This document shows, piece by piece, positions 9,229 to 17,223 of a DNA stretch of 64,000 bases. The stretch spans positions 62,001-126,000 of the forward strand of contig CAWBVG010000039.1 of the NCBI GenBank assembly GCA_963792175.1, given 5' to 3'. The stretch's first letter is position 1. Each line of letters begins with the position of its first letter. This DNA comes from CAWBVG01 sp963792175. Its GTDB lineage: Bacteria > Acidobacteriota > Vicinamibacteria > Vicinamibacterales > CAVVIG01. Made by a program: the position numbers and the translations under genes. The notes under the pieces were generated by a model. It did not search any database. It had not been told where the DNA came from and saw nothing but the letters and a program-made list of their open reading frames with translations.

Positions 9229-9243
9229 GAAGCGCTCGAATCA

Positions 9244-9249
9244 TATAAT
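9244..9249 (+). promoter_or_regulatory. -10 box TATAAT, leaderless promoter for the propeller gene
   Basis: The last T of TATAAT is at 9249 and the ATG begins at 9256, exactly 7 nt later. That is the expected distance from -10 box to +1, so the start codon would be the 5' end of the mRNA. No -35 consensus or Shine-Dalgarno is visible. Confidence 0.6.
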
Positions 9250-9255
9250 GCGCTC

Positions 9256-10234
9256 ATGAAAAAGATCGCAGCCGGCCTCTGTCTCATCGCCGCTGTGGCC
9301 GTCGTCACCTCCGCGCAATCGGGCACGGCGCGGCTGCTCGTGCTGAACAAGGAGGACGCGACCCTCGCGATCGTCGATCCGTCATCCGGCCGAGTGATGG
9401 GGAAAGTGCCGGTTGGACAGGGACCGCACGAGCTCGTGACATCGACCGATGGCAAGACGGCGTTTGCCAGCAACTACGGCACCGGACCGGCGCCCGGCCA
9501 CACCATCTCGATGATCGACATCGCCGGCATGAAGGAACTGCGCCGCATCGACGTCGCGCCGCTGAGCCGGCCGCACGGCCTCGCGTTCGCGAATGGGAAG
9601 ACTGTATTTCACGGTCGAGGCCGACAAGAAAATCGGGCGCTACGATCCGGCGGCCGACAAAATCGATTGGCAGTTCGAGACCGGCCAGAACGGCACGCAC
9701 ATGGTCCTGCCGACCCGCGACGCCAGGACCATTTTCACGTCCAACATCGGCTCCGACAGCGTCTCGATGATCGAAGCAGGCGCGGGCGGGCAGTGGACGC
9801 AAACCGTGATTCCCGTCGGCAAAGGTCCGGAAGGGATCGACCTGTCGCCGGATGGCAAACAGGTGTGGAGCGCACACTCCCGCGACGGCGGCGTCTCGAT
9901 CATCGATGTGGCGGCGAAGAAGGTCGGGCAGACGATCAACGTCGGCACGAAGCGGTCGAACCGGATCAAGCTGACGCGCGACGGCAAGTTCGCGTTGATC
10001 TCGGACCTCGAGGCGGGCGATCTGATTGTGCTCGACACGGCCACGCGCAAGGAAATCAAACGCATCGCGCTGGGACGCAGTCCCGAGGGCATTCTCATCG
10101 CTCCGGACGGTGTCCGCGCGTTCGTCGCGGTGAACGGCGACAACAACGTGGCCGTCATCGATCTCAAGACCTGGGCGGTGACCAGCCGTATCTCCGCGGG
10201 CACGGGACCAGACGGCCTCGCCTGGGTGCCGTAG
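9256..10234 (+). CDS. Exported YVTN-type beta-propeller protein (frameshifted)
   Basis: Signal peptide MKKIAAGLCLIAAVAVVTSA, then repeated propeller blades of the YVTN/YncE type (LVLNKEDATLAIVDPSSGRV, SDSVSMIEAG, GEGIDLSPDGKQVWSAHS-like blades, AVIDLKTWAVTSRISAGTGP). Such exported propellers are usually periplasmic binding or scaffold proteins with no known catalytic site. A single-base shift near 9592 separates the first 112 codons from the rest. About 325 residues. It starts divergently from the acyl-CoA dehydrogenase operon, with only 27 bp between the two starts. Confidence 0.85.
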
Positions 10235-10235
10235 G

Positions 10236-10310
10236 GAAGGGATTAGGGATTAGGGATTAGGGATTAGGGATTAGGGACTAGGCAGTCGGGGCTAGGGGAC
10301 TCGGCCGCGA
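10236..10310. repeat. GGGATTA heptamer tandem repeat
   Basis: Five tandem GGGATTA units followed by degenerate GGGACTA and GGGGCTA units, beginning 2 bp after the propeller stop codon. The consecutive GGG runs could form a G-quadruplex. Same heptamer as at 72-104. Confidence 0.85.
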
Positions 10311-10365
10311 TCATCGTCTGAGCCGCTTCTATGCCCGTCTGCGCATCACCATGCGGAGGTGATGT

Positions 10366-10890
10366 ATGCAGATTGCTCGACGACTGATGACGGCGGCGGT
10401 TTTCCTCGTGGCGTGCTCCGGTCCGGTGTGGTGTCAGACGCTTCCCCCTCCCGCGCGTGTCGCTGATCTCAGCGGACCGCGCTTTGGCGGCACCTTCCTC
10501 AGCGACGGCGTCGTTCAGCGGCTCAAGGCCGACGATGGCATTCGCGTGGCGCCGATGATCACGCAGTTCGGCTGGCAGGTCGAGAAACAGTTCTACAACG
10601 GCGGGAGCGGCGTGGCGGCGCTGACCGAGGCGGTCGTGCTGGTCGGCGGAATGGAGCAGGGACTCGTGTTGCCGAGCCTCAGCTGGCTGGTGGGGGTCCG
10701 CACGCATGCGGGGACCGAATTCGGCGTCGGGCCCAACATCACGCCGGTCGGCGTGGCGCTGGCGCTGGCGGCCGGCAAGACGTTTCGCGCCGGCGTCCTG
10801 AACGTGCCGGTCAATGTCGCGGTCGTCCCCTCGAAATCCGGCGTGCGAGTGAGTATGCTCACCGGGTTCAGCTTGCGGCGCCCTAGCAGC
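10366..10890 (+). CDS. Hypothetical exported protein
   Basis: Starts after a good ribosome-binding site (GGAGGTGAT). It has a signal peptide (MQIARRLMTAAVFLVACSGP, then VWCQ) and a mature part of about 150 residues rich in glycine and hydrophobic strands (GVAALTEAVVLVGGMEQGLV, FGVGPNITPVGVALALAAGK, VNVAVVPSKSGVRVSMLTGF), suggesting an outer-membrane or periplasmic beta-rich protein. The open frame runs on to 11085 across the next gene. A one-base loss in the CGCCCTAG at about 10880 would give a natural stop after GFSLRRP, so I place the end there. Family not recognised. Confidence 0.6.
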
Positions 10891-10940
10891 TACGCTGAAC
10901 GCAGCCTGAACGTCACGAACTTTTGGCGCTTCGATCTATC

Positions 10941-11552
10941 ATGGAAGGATATCGCGTGCCACGAATCAGCTGGGTCGAGGAACAGGACGCGACAGGACGG
11001 CTCGCGGAGTTGTTCGAGGACGCCCGATCGGGATCGATCAGCGGGGTCAAGCGGCCGTTCGTCGCCGACATCCTGCACACGATGAGCCATCGCCCCGATT
11101 TCCTCGCCGCCATCATGGAGGCGTCGCGGATGCACTTCTCCGACGGCGCGCTGACGCGGGCCCAGCACGAGATGATTGCGTCGTACGTCTCGGCGTTGAA
11201 CCACTGTCACTATTGACTGAGCAGCCATGCCTGGTTCCTGCAGTTGCAGGGAGAGCAGTTCGGTGAAGTGGCACAGGCGCTGCGGGACGGCGATCTCGAT
11301 CGTGCGCCGATTTCGCCGGCGGAGCGGCTGTTGCTGGAGTTCGTCGGGACACTGACGCGCCATGCGTATCGCATCACCGACGCGCAGGTGCAGGGGCTGC
11401 GCGACGCCGGTTGGAGCGATCCCCAGATTGCCGAGGCGGTGTATGTCGGGGCCCTTTTCAACCTGTTCGTCCGGCTGGCGGACGCCTTCGACATCCACCC
11501 GCCGGCGATGATGGATGCGGGCGGCGTGCCGCGCGCGGTGACCGAGCGATGA
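10941..11552 (+). CDS. AhpD-like carboxymuconolactone decarboxylase-family protein, candidate selenoprotein (UGA = Sec92)
   Basis: Thiol peroxidase-like protein of the AhpD fold, 203 residues. The active-site segment reads SALNHCHYULSSHAWFL, with an in-frame TGA at 11214-11216 where AhpD proteins have the second cysteine of CxxC. The conserved histidine is four residues later, the same spacing as Cys133-His137 in mycobacterial AhpD. Upstream sequence (SHRPDFLAAIMEASRMHF, LTRAQHEMIASYVS) and downstream sequence (AERLLLEFVGTLTRHAY, GWSDPQIAEAVYVGALFN) are both typical and in one frame without shifts. A SECIS-like hairpin follows. AhpD-like selenoproteins are an established family. Ordinary truncation at 91 residues is the alternative. 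Its stop overlaps the next gene (ATGA). Confidence 0.85.
11217..11254 (+). promoter_or_regulatory. Candidate bacterial SECIS element of the AhpD-like gene
   Basis: Immediately downstream of the UGA, 11235-11241 (TTCCTGC) pairs with 11246-11252 (GCAGGGA), seven pairs including one U-G, closing an AGUU loop. The loop begins 25 nt after the UGA and holds a G in its first two bases, matching the described bacterial SECIS constraints (apical loop about 16-37 nt downstream, G near the loop start). It is inside the coding sequence, as bacterial SECIS elements are. Confidence 0.7.
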
Positions 11553-13221
11553 GCCGCCGGCTTGCGCTGGTCCTGTTGATCGTCTGCGTGGGATGCACGC
11601 CGCGGCCCACAGTACAGACCTCGTCATCAGACACGGTACGGTCTACGACGGAACCGGATCCGCCGGCGTGGTCGAGGACCTGGCGATTCAAGGCGATCGG
11701 ATCGCCGCCCGCGGCGACTTGTCCTCTGCGCGAGGCCGTCAGGACGTCGACGTCGCCGGTCTCGCGGTCGCTCCGGGTTTCATCGACATGCTCAACCACT
11801 CGGAGACGTCGCTGATAGAAGACGGCCGGTCGCAGGGCATGATTCGGCAAGGCGTCACGCTGGCCGTTTTCGGCGAAAGCTCGATGGGCCCGCTCAGCGA
11901 GCGGATGAAACAGGATTTGAAGGAGCGTCAAAGCGACATCAAGTTCGACTACACCTGGACGACGCTCGGCCAGTACCTCGATCATCTCGTCCAGCGCGGT
12001 GTCTCGACCAACGTCGCTTCCTTCGTGAGCGCCGCCACCGTCCGCGCGCACGAGATCGGCTACGACAACCGGCCGCCGACGGCCGAGGAACTCGATCGCA
12101 TGCGCGGTCACGTTCGGACGGCGATGGACGAGGGCGCGATGGGCCTCACCACCGCGCTCATCTACATCCCTGGCGTGTTCGCCAGCACCGGCGAGCTCGT
12201 CGAGCTGGCGAAAGTGGCGTCGCAATCGGGCGGGATGTACGTCTCGCACATGCGCAGCGAAGGCAACCGGCTGCTGGAGGCGATCGACGAAACGCTGACG
12301 ATTGCGCGCGAGGCGAACATCCGCGCCGAGATCTATCACCTCAAGGCGAGCGGCGAGTCGAACTGGCCGAAGATGGCCGCCGCGATTGAGAAGATCGAGG
12401 CTGCACGGAAGCAAGGCCTCGACGTGACCGCCGACATGTACACCTACACGGCCGGCTCCACCGGTCTCGATGCCGCGATGCCGCCGTGGGTCCAGGAAGG
12501 CGGCTACAAGGCGTGGGCACAACGCCTGCGGGATCCGAAGGTGCGCGCTCGCGTCCGCAAGGATATGACGACGCCGCAGGACGTGTGGGAGAACCTGATG
12601 CTCGCGGCCGGCGGTGACGGCACGCTGCTGGTCGGATTCAAGAACGAGGCGCTGCGTCAGTACGCCGGCAAGACGCTCGGCGAGGTCGCGCGCCTCCGCG
12701 GCACGTCGCTGCAGGACACGGCGATGGACCTCGTCGTGGAGGACGGCAGCCGCGTGCAGGTGGTCTACTTTCTGATGTCCGAGGAGAACGTGCGGCGGCA
12801 GATCGCGCTGCCATGGGTCAGTTTCGGCTCGGACGCCGCCTCCATGGCGTCGGAGGGTGTGTTCATCAAGACGAGCACGCATCCGCGCGCGTACGGCAAC
12901 TTCGCGCGGCTGCTTGGGAAGTACGTGCGCGACGAGCACGTCGTTCCCCTCGAGGAAGCGATCAGGAAGCTGACCTCGCTGCCGGCGGCGACGCTCCGCG
13001 TCAAGGAGCGCGGACGGCTCGCACCCGGCTACTTCGCCGATGTCGTCGCCTTCGATCCCAAGACGATCGCGGATCGGGCGACATACGAGAAGCCGCACCA
13101 ATACGCCACTGGCGTCCGTCACGTGTGGGTCAACGGCGTGCAGGTGCTCAAAGACGGCGAGCACACGGGGCAGAAACCAGGCCGTGTCGTTCGCGGGCCT
13201 GGGTTCAAGCAGGGGACGTAG
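11549..13221 (+). CDS. D-aminoacylase / N-acyl-D-amino-acid deacylase family amidohydrolase, lipoprotein (frameshifted)
   Basis: Amidohydrolase-superfamily enzyme of the D-aminoacylase branch. It starts MSRRLALVLLIVCVGCTPRP, a lipoprotein signal with lipobox VCVGC, so it would be anchored in a membrane on the periplasmic side. The enzyme body reads TDLVIRHGTVYDGTGSAGVV, VAPGFIDMLNHSETSLIEDG (metal-site strand, with NHSE in place of the usual HxH), SGGMYVSHMRSEGNRL and EIYHLKASGESNW. A single-base shift near 11600 joins signal to body. The ATG overlaps the stop of the AhpD-like gene, so the two are translationally coupled. Substrate unknown. Confidence 0.85.
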
Positions 13222-13227
13222 AAAAGA

Positions 13228-13323
13228 CACCGTCGGGGCTAGGGGCTAGCTGACCCTAGCACCCGAGCTCTAGCCCCGAGCACCCAGCACCCGGCACCCG
13301 AGCACCGAGCACCCAAGTCCCGA
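13228..13323. repeat. Degenerate heptad spacer repeat (GAGCACC / GGGGCTA)
   Basis: The spacer after the aminoacylase begins with GGGGCTA units on the plus strand, then changes to their complement-like TAGCCCC and to about eight GAGCACC or AGCACCC units. The two halves can partly pair with one another, so this may act as a bidirectional terminator. Confidence 0.6.
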
Positions 13324-13368
13324 CACTGTTCCGCCCGTTTGGGTGGTGTGCGAGGACGGACCGGTCCG

Positions 13369-13374
13369 TAAGAT
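13369..13374 (+). promoter_or_regulatory. -10 box TAAGAT, leaderless promoter for the HtrA-like gene
   Basis: TAAGAT ends at 13374, and the GTG start is at 13381, exactly 7 nt later. There is no Shine-Dalgarno before the GTG. This geometry implies a leaderless transcript. Confidence 0.45.
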
Positions 13375-13380
13375 CGGATC

Positions 13381-14335
13381 GTGAGCCTCCAGCCAAAACC
13401 GATTGACGACAGCGAACTGCTCGACGCGTATTCGCAGGCGGTGATTCGCGCCGTCGAGACGGTCGGGCCGGCCGTCGTCAAGATCGACGTCGAGAAAGGC
13501 GGCGGTTCGGGCGTCTGCTTCACGCCCGACGGACTGATTCTCACCAACAATCACGTGGTCGAGCGGCCCGGGCGCGTCACGGTGGTGATGCCGGATGGTC
13601 GATCGATGCTGGCGGATCGTGTCGGCGCCGATGCCGACACCGATCTGGCGGTCGTCCGCGTCGTGACGTCCCAGGCTGAATCGCTGCCGTGGGCGACGCT
13701 GGGCGATTCGCGACTGGTCCGCGTGGGGCAGGTCGCGATCGCCATCGGCAACCCGTACGGGTTCCAGCATTCGGTGACGGCCGGCGTGGTCAGCGCGCTT
13801 GGCCGATCGCTCCGGTCGCGGTCGGGCCGATTGATGGACGACGTCCTGCAAACCGATGCGGCGCTCAATCCCGGCAACTCCGGCGGCCCGCTCGTGACGA
13901 CAGCGCGGCGAAGTGATCGGCATCAACACCGCGATGATCCTGCCGGCGCAAGGATTGTGCTTCGCGGTCGCGAGCAACACCGCGCGGTTCGTCGCGGCGC
14001 GGCTGATTCGCGATGGGCGGATTCGTCGCAGCTACATCGGCGTGGCGGGACAGAACGCGCCGATCCCCCGGGCATTCGCGCGCGCCCATCAGCTCGCGGT
14101 GTCGTCCGGCATCCTGGTCACGTCGGTCGAACCGGGCAGCCCGGCGGCGGCGGCCGGTGTGCAGGACGGCGACGTCATCCTCGCGTTTGGCGGCGAGGCG
14201 GTGACCGGGATCGACGAGCTGCACCGGCGGCTGACCGAGGACCTGATTGGCGTGCCGTCGCCGCTGACGGTGCTGCGACGTCTCGAACGGCGCACGCTGA
14301 CGGTCGTCCCGGCGGAATCGTCGCGAAAGGCGTGA
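13381..14335 (+). CDS. Trypsin-like serine protease with PDZ domain, HtrA/DegP-like (frameshifted)
   Basis: The trypsin-like domain has a full catalytic triad: His in LILTNNHVV, Asp in ADADTDLAVVRV and Ser in DAALNPGNSGGPL. After a single-base shift near 13905 the frame continues with GINTAMILPAQGLCFAVASN and a C-terminal PDZ domain (VSSGILVTSVEPGSPAAAAG, VQDGDVILAFGGEAVTGIDE). No signal peptide or membrane anchor is visible after the GTG start, so it may be cytoplasmic, unusual for HtrA proteins. About 318 residues. A convergent minus-strand pair (LuxR regulator and a triad-lacking paralogue) follows across a repeat spacer. Confidence 0.87.
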
Positions 14336-14354
14336 CGAGCAGCGCGCGGACGCG

Positions 14355-14511
14355 CGAGAGATCTGGTGATTTAGTGATCTGGTGATTTGGTGATTGTTGG
14401 GTGATTGGATGAATGAAGGATTTGGTGATTGAAATGATTGATTGAATGATTGATTCGCTCAACCCTCAATCACTCATCCGTCAACGATCACCGATCACCA
14501 AATCACCAGAT
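14355..14511. repeat. GTGATTT / TGATTGA spacer repeat with inverted second half
   Basis: Between the convergent protease and LuxR genes the plus strand carries about a dozen degenerate GTGATTTG or ATGATTGA units. From 14465 it switches to the complementary CAATCACC and CAAATCACCAG. The two halves can fold into a long imperfect hairpin, so the spacer may end both transcripts. The repeat reaches into the LuxR gene and encodes its last residues (SGDLVIGDR). Confidence 0.7.
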
Positions 14512-14951
14512 GGCGCCCTACAGCGTATCAGCCCGCGCCTTACCGCCCGCCGTACCGCGTCGGTCCGGTTCGCCGCGCCGAGCTTCCCGCAAATCGCCGA
14601 GACGTGAAACTTGACGGTCTGATCGCTGATGTTCAGACGCGCCGCAATCGCCTTGTTCGGCAACCCTTCAGCCAGCAGCTCGAGCACCTGCACTTCGCGC
14701 GGCGTCAGCGCCTCCTGCGGCTCGTCGTCGTCCGGCCACGAGCGTCCCCTGCGGCCGACATCGTCGATCGGTGACGCCGAGGTCGGGCTGTCGCCCGCGA
14801 TCGTGATGGCGTCGTAATCCAAATCGGCCGCCCGCGCCGCCGCGAGAGTCGAGAACTCGGCGACGATCTCGACAGCTGCCGACCCGAGCTTCGCGCGCAG
14901 ACGCGCGCGATCAGGTGGCGAGCCGACGAGCAGCACTCTGAGGGGTGTCAT
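14481..14951 (-). CDS. LuxR-type response regulator
   Basis: Short regulator of 156 residues. The N-terminal half is a reduced receiver-like domain (TPLRVLLVGSPPDRARLRAK, ITIAGDSP) lacking the normal aspartate pair and phosphorylation site. The C-terminal half is a canonical NarL/LuxR helix-turn-helix: ALTPREVQVLELLAEGLPNK, then AIAARLNISDQTVKFHVSAI and CGKLGAANRTDAVRRAVRRG. The C-terminal nine residues come from the repeat spacer. It lies downstream of the protease-like gene on the same strand (47-bp gap), so they may share a transcript. Confidence 0.87.
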   Translation of the reverse strand: MTPLRVLLVGSPPDRARLRAKLGSAAVEIVAEFSTLAAARAADLDYDAITIAGDSPTSASPIDDVGRRGRSWPDDDEPQEALTPREVQVLELLAEGLPNKAIAARLNISDQTVKFHVSAICGKLGAANRTDAVRRAVRRGLIRCRAPSGDLVIGDR

Positions 14952-14998
14952 AACAACAGGAGACTAGAAGGGCGCTCCTAATCTCCTGTGATCACGCA

Positions 14999-15898
14999 CT
15001 AGTTCACCGGACGCTCGCCGACGGTTACCGCGAGCTCGACGACGGCGCCGCCGCGCAGCGCCCGGATCGTGATGCGGCGTCCGACGCGATCGCCGACCAG
15101 CAGGTCGAGCAGATCTTCCGGCGACTCGATCGGATGGCCGTCGAATTCGAGCAGCACGTCCCCCACGAGCACACCCGCTGCCGCGGCAGGACTCCCTGCC
15201 GTGACGCCGACGACCAGCAGCGCATCCTCGCGCCCGTCGCTCCCGCGTTGATTCTCCGGCAGCGCCACCGGCTGACCCGCGAGGCCGAGGTAGCCGCGCT
15301 TCAGGCTGCCGTGCTCCAGCACGGTGGCCGCGGTCTTCCACGCGATCGAAGCCGGAATCACCACGCCAAGGCCGCGAATGGCGGATGCGGTCGCGATGCC
15401 GACGAGCGCCCCGCCGGTGTCCAGGAAGGCGCCGCCGGCGAAGCCGTCGTGCATCGGCGCGGTCGTGCGGATGACTTCGTCAATCGCGCGCCGGCGGCCG
15501 GTCGGCAGCGGACCGCCGATCACGGAGACGATGCCCGCGCTGGCGGTGATGACGTTGCTCCACGAGCGCGCGACGGCGAGCGCGAGGTGGCCGACGCGCG
15601 GCGCCGTGCCCGCCGGTGCGATGGCCGGCGTCTCGAGACCCGCCACGCGCAGCACGGCCAGGCTGGTCGTCGGATCCCAACCCGCGAGCTCGGCGTCGAG
15701 CGCGCGTCCGTCGTGCCGCCGCACGTGTATGCCGTCTTCGCGTCCGAGCGCGCGAACCGTCGTGAGCACCACGTTGTCAGCGTACACGAGACCGCTGGCG
15801 GGCCGGCGGCGTCCCTGCACCTGCACCACCGAAGGCGCGGCCGCCGCGACCGCGTCGGCCAGCTGGTTCGAGAACGTTGAAAGTAGTTCGTTTGTCAT
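14999..15898 (-). CDS. Catalytically dead HtrA-like protein (degenerate trypsin fold plus PDZ)
   Basis: Intact 299-residue paralogue of the active protease 1.5 kb away. The fold is recognisable: SVVQVQGRRRPASGLVYADN, VVLTTVRALGRED, LAGWDPTTSLAVLRVAGL, GFAGGAFLDTGGALVGIATA and the PDZ segment GVTAGSPAAAAGVLVGDVLL. The histidine position (TNNHVV) reads TTVRAL and the catalytic serine motif (GNSGGP) reads GFAGGA, so it cannot hydrolyse peptides by this mechanism. It may act as a chaperone, decoy or sensor. No signal peptide is seen. First gene of a minus-strand pair with the LuxR regulator. Confidence 0.85.
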   Translation of the reverse strand: MTNELLSTFSNQLADAVAAAAPSVVQVQGRRRPASGLVYADNVVLTTVRALGREDGIHVRRHDGRALDAELAGWDPTTSLAVLRVAGLETPAIAPAGTAPRVGHLALAVARSWSNVITASAGIVSVIGGPLPTGRRRAIDEVIRTTAPMHDGFAGGAFLDTGGALVGIATASAIRGLGVVIPASIAWKTAATVLEHGSLKRGYLGLAGQPVALPENQRGSDGREDALLVVGVTAGSPAAAAGVLVGDVLLEFDGHPIESPEDLLDLLVGDRVGRRITIRALRGGAVVELAVTVGERPVN

Positions 15899-15952
15899 GT
15901 ATCCATCCTCGCAGCGTCGCTGACGAAGCGGATCACCCGAACGGGCGGGACG

Positions 15953-15976
15953 GTATGATTACGCGTCTGGAGGACA
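15953..15976 (+). promoter_or_regulatory. -10 box and Shine-Dalgarno before the FAH-family gene
   Basis: TATGAT near 15953 is followed by a strong GGAGGA (around 15969-15974) just before the ATG at 15978. Unlike several neighbours, this gene has a normal short leader. Confidence 0.45.
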
Positions 15977-15977
15977 T

Positions 15978-17078
15978 ATGACGAAGTTCCTCGTTCGAGG
16001 CGCGTCGTGCCTCGTGCTGAGTCTGCTGGCGTTGAGCATCCCGGCGGCCCAACGCGGCGCCATCTCGGCGAAGCCCGACACGCCGTTCAAGCTGGCGACG
16101 TTCGAAGCTGCCGGGCGGACGCGCATCGGCCTGGTCATCGGCACCCGCGTCATCGATATCCCGGGCGCCAATGCGGCGCTGGTTCGGGACGAACGCCTCG
16201 ACGCGGTCCCGATGCCGACCGAGATGCGCGCGCTGATCGAGGAGTACAGCCGTGTCTCGCCGCGTCTCTATCAAATCGCCAACCACTTCCGCGACGCCCG
16301 GGCGGACACCGCGACCTATGTGTTCGATCTGGACAAGGTGGCGATCAAGGCGCCGATCAAGTACCCGTACAACATTCTCGCCGCGGCCGCGAATTACAAG
16401 CTGCACGCGGGCGAGATGTTTCCGCCCGGAAGCCCGCAGCAGAAAGCCGCGAACGAGGCCGATCAGGACAAGGAAGATCCGGTCTTCTTCGCCAAGTCGC
16501 CGCGTTCCTGCATCATCGATCCCGGCGAGCCGTTCTTCATTCCACCAGGCCGCAACATCGATTGGGAAGGCGAGCTCGCCATCGTCATCGGTAAACCGGC
16601 GCTGCGCGTGACCGAAGCGGCCGCGCACGACTACGTGTTCGGCTACAGCATCATGTACGACCTCAGCGATCGCGGCGGCACCGGCCGCAAGCCGCTCACC
16701 GGGATGTTTCCCGGTCCCAACTGGTTTGCCGGCAAGAGCGGCGATCGATCGGCGCCATTCGGTCCGTTCATCCTGCCGAAGGAGTTCGTGAAGGATCACA
16801 CCGCGTTCCACATCGTGACGAAGGTCAACGGCGTGGTGAAACAGGACGGCAACACGAAGAATCTCATCTGGGACGAAGCCCACATGATTCGCTACCTGAC
16901 GTCGATCCTCACGCTCTATCCGGGTGACGTCATCTCGAGCGGCACGCCCGACGGCGTCGGCGCCGGCCGCCGGCCGCCGGAGTTTCTGAAGCCGGGCGAC
17001 GTCGTGACGATCGATATCGAAGGCATCGGCACGTTGACCACGCCGATGCGCGCGCTGGCGGCGGCAGGAACTCGATGA
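15978..17078 (+). CDS. Exported fumarylacetoacetate hydrolase-fold protein
   Basis: FAH-superfamily enzyme, usually hydrolysing C-C bonds in 2,4-dioxo acids. Intact at 366 residues. The FAH core is complete: YPYNILAAAANYKLHAGEMF, SPRSCIIDPGEPFFIPPGRN, then IDWEGELAIVIGK with the E-x-E metal ligands, YSIMYDLSDRG, GPNWFAGKSGDRSAPFGPFI and LYPGDVISSGTPDGVGAGR. It begins with a clear signal peptide (RGASCLVLSLLALSIPAAQ), so it is predicted to be exported, which is unusual for this normally cytosolic family. The stop overlaps a possible start of the next gene (ATGA). Confidence 0.9.
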   Translation: MTKFLVRGASCLVLSLLALSIPAAQRGAISAKPDTPFKLATFEAAGRTRIGLVIGTRVIDIPGANAALVRDERLDAVPMPTEMRALIEEYSRVSPRLYQIANHFRDARADTATYVFDLDKVAIKAPIKYPYNILAAAANYKLHAGEMFPPGSPQQKAANEADQDKEDPVFFAKSPRSCIIDPGEPFFIPPGRNIDWEGELAIVIGKPALRVTEAAAHDYVFGYSIMYDLSDRGGTGRKPLTGMFPGPNWFAGKSGDRSAPFGPFILPKEFVKDHTAFHIVTKVNGVVKQDGNTKNLIWDEAHMIRYLTSILTLYPGDVISSGTPDGVGAGRRPPEFLKPGDVVTIDIEGIGTLTTPMRALAAAGTR

Positions 17079-17096
17079 CAGACGGTGGGACCGGCG

Positions 17097-17175
17097 ATCG
17101 GGGACGGAGGTCACTGGCGGGGACGGAGGTCACTGGCGGGGACGGAGGTCGCCGGCGGGGACGGAGGTTGCCGCT
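17097..17175. repeat. Four-copy 19-bp tandem repeat
   Basis: The unit GGGGACGGAGGTCACTGGC is repeated four times, the last two copies diverging (GTCGCCGG, GTTGCCG). It lies between the FAH-fold gene and the amidohydrolase signal sequence. The unit is not a multiple of three, so copy-number change would alter the frame between the upstream ATG (17075) and the signal peptide. Confidence 0.85.
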
Positions 17176-17223
17176 CCTCGCCGCAGTGCTGCTCGGCGCG
17201 GCATCGGCGTCGGCGCAGACGCC

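Noticed and set aside
72..10310. GGGATTA arrays as telomeres
   Set aside because: They are short, internal and followed by other spacer repeats of the same period; nothing suggests a linear chromosome end.
13228..14511. CRISPR array
   Set aside because: Repeats are short 7-8-mers without unique spacers and no cas genes are present.
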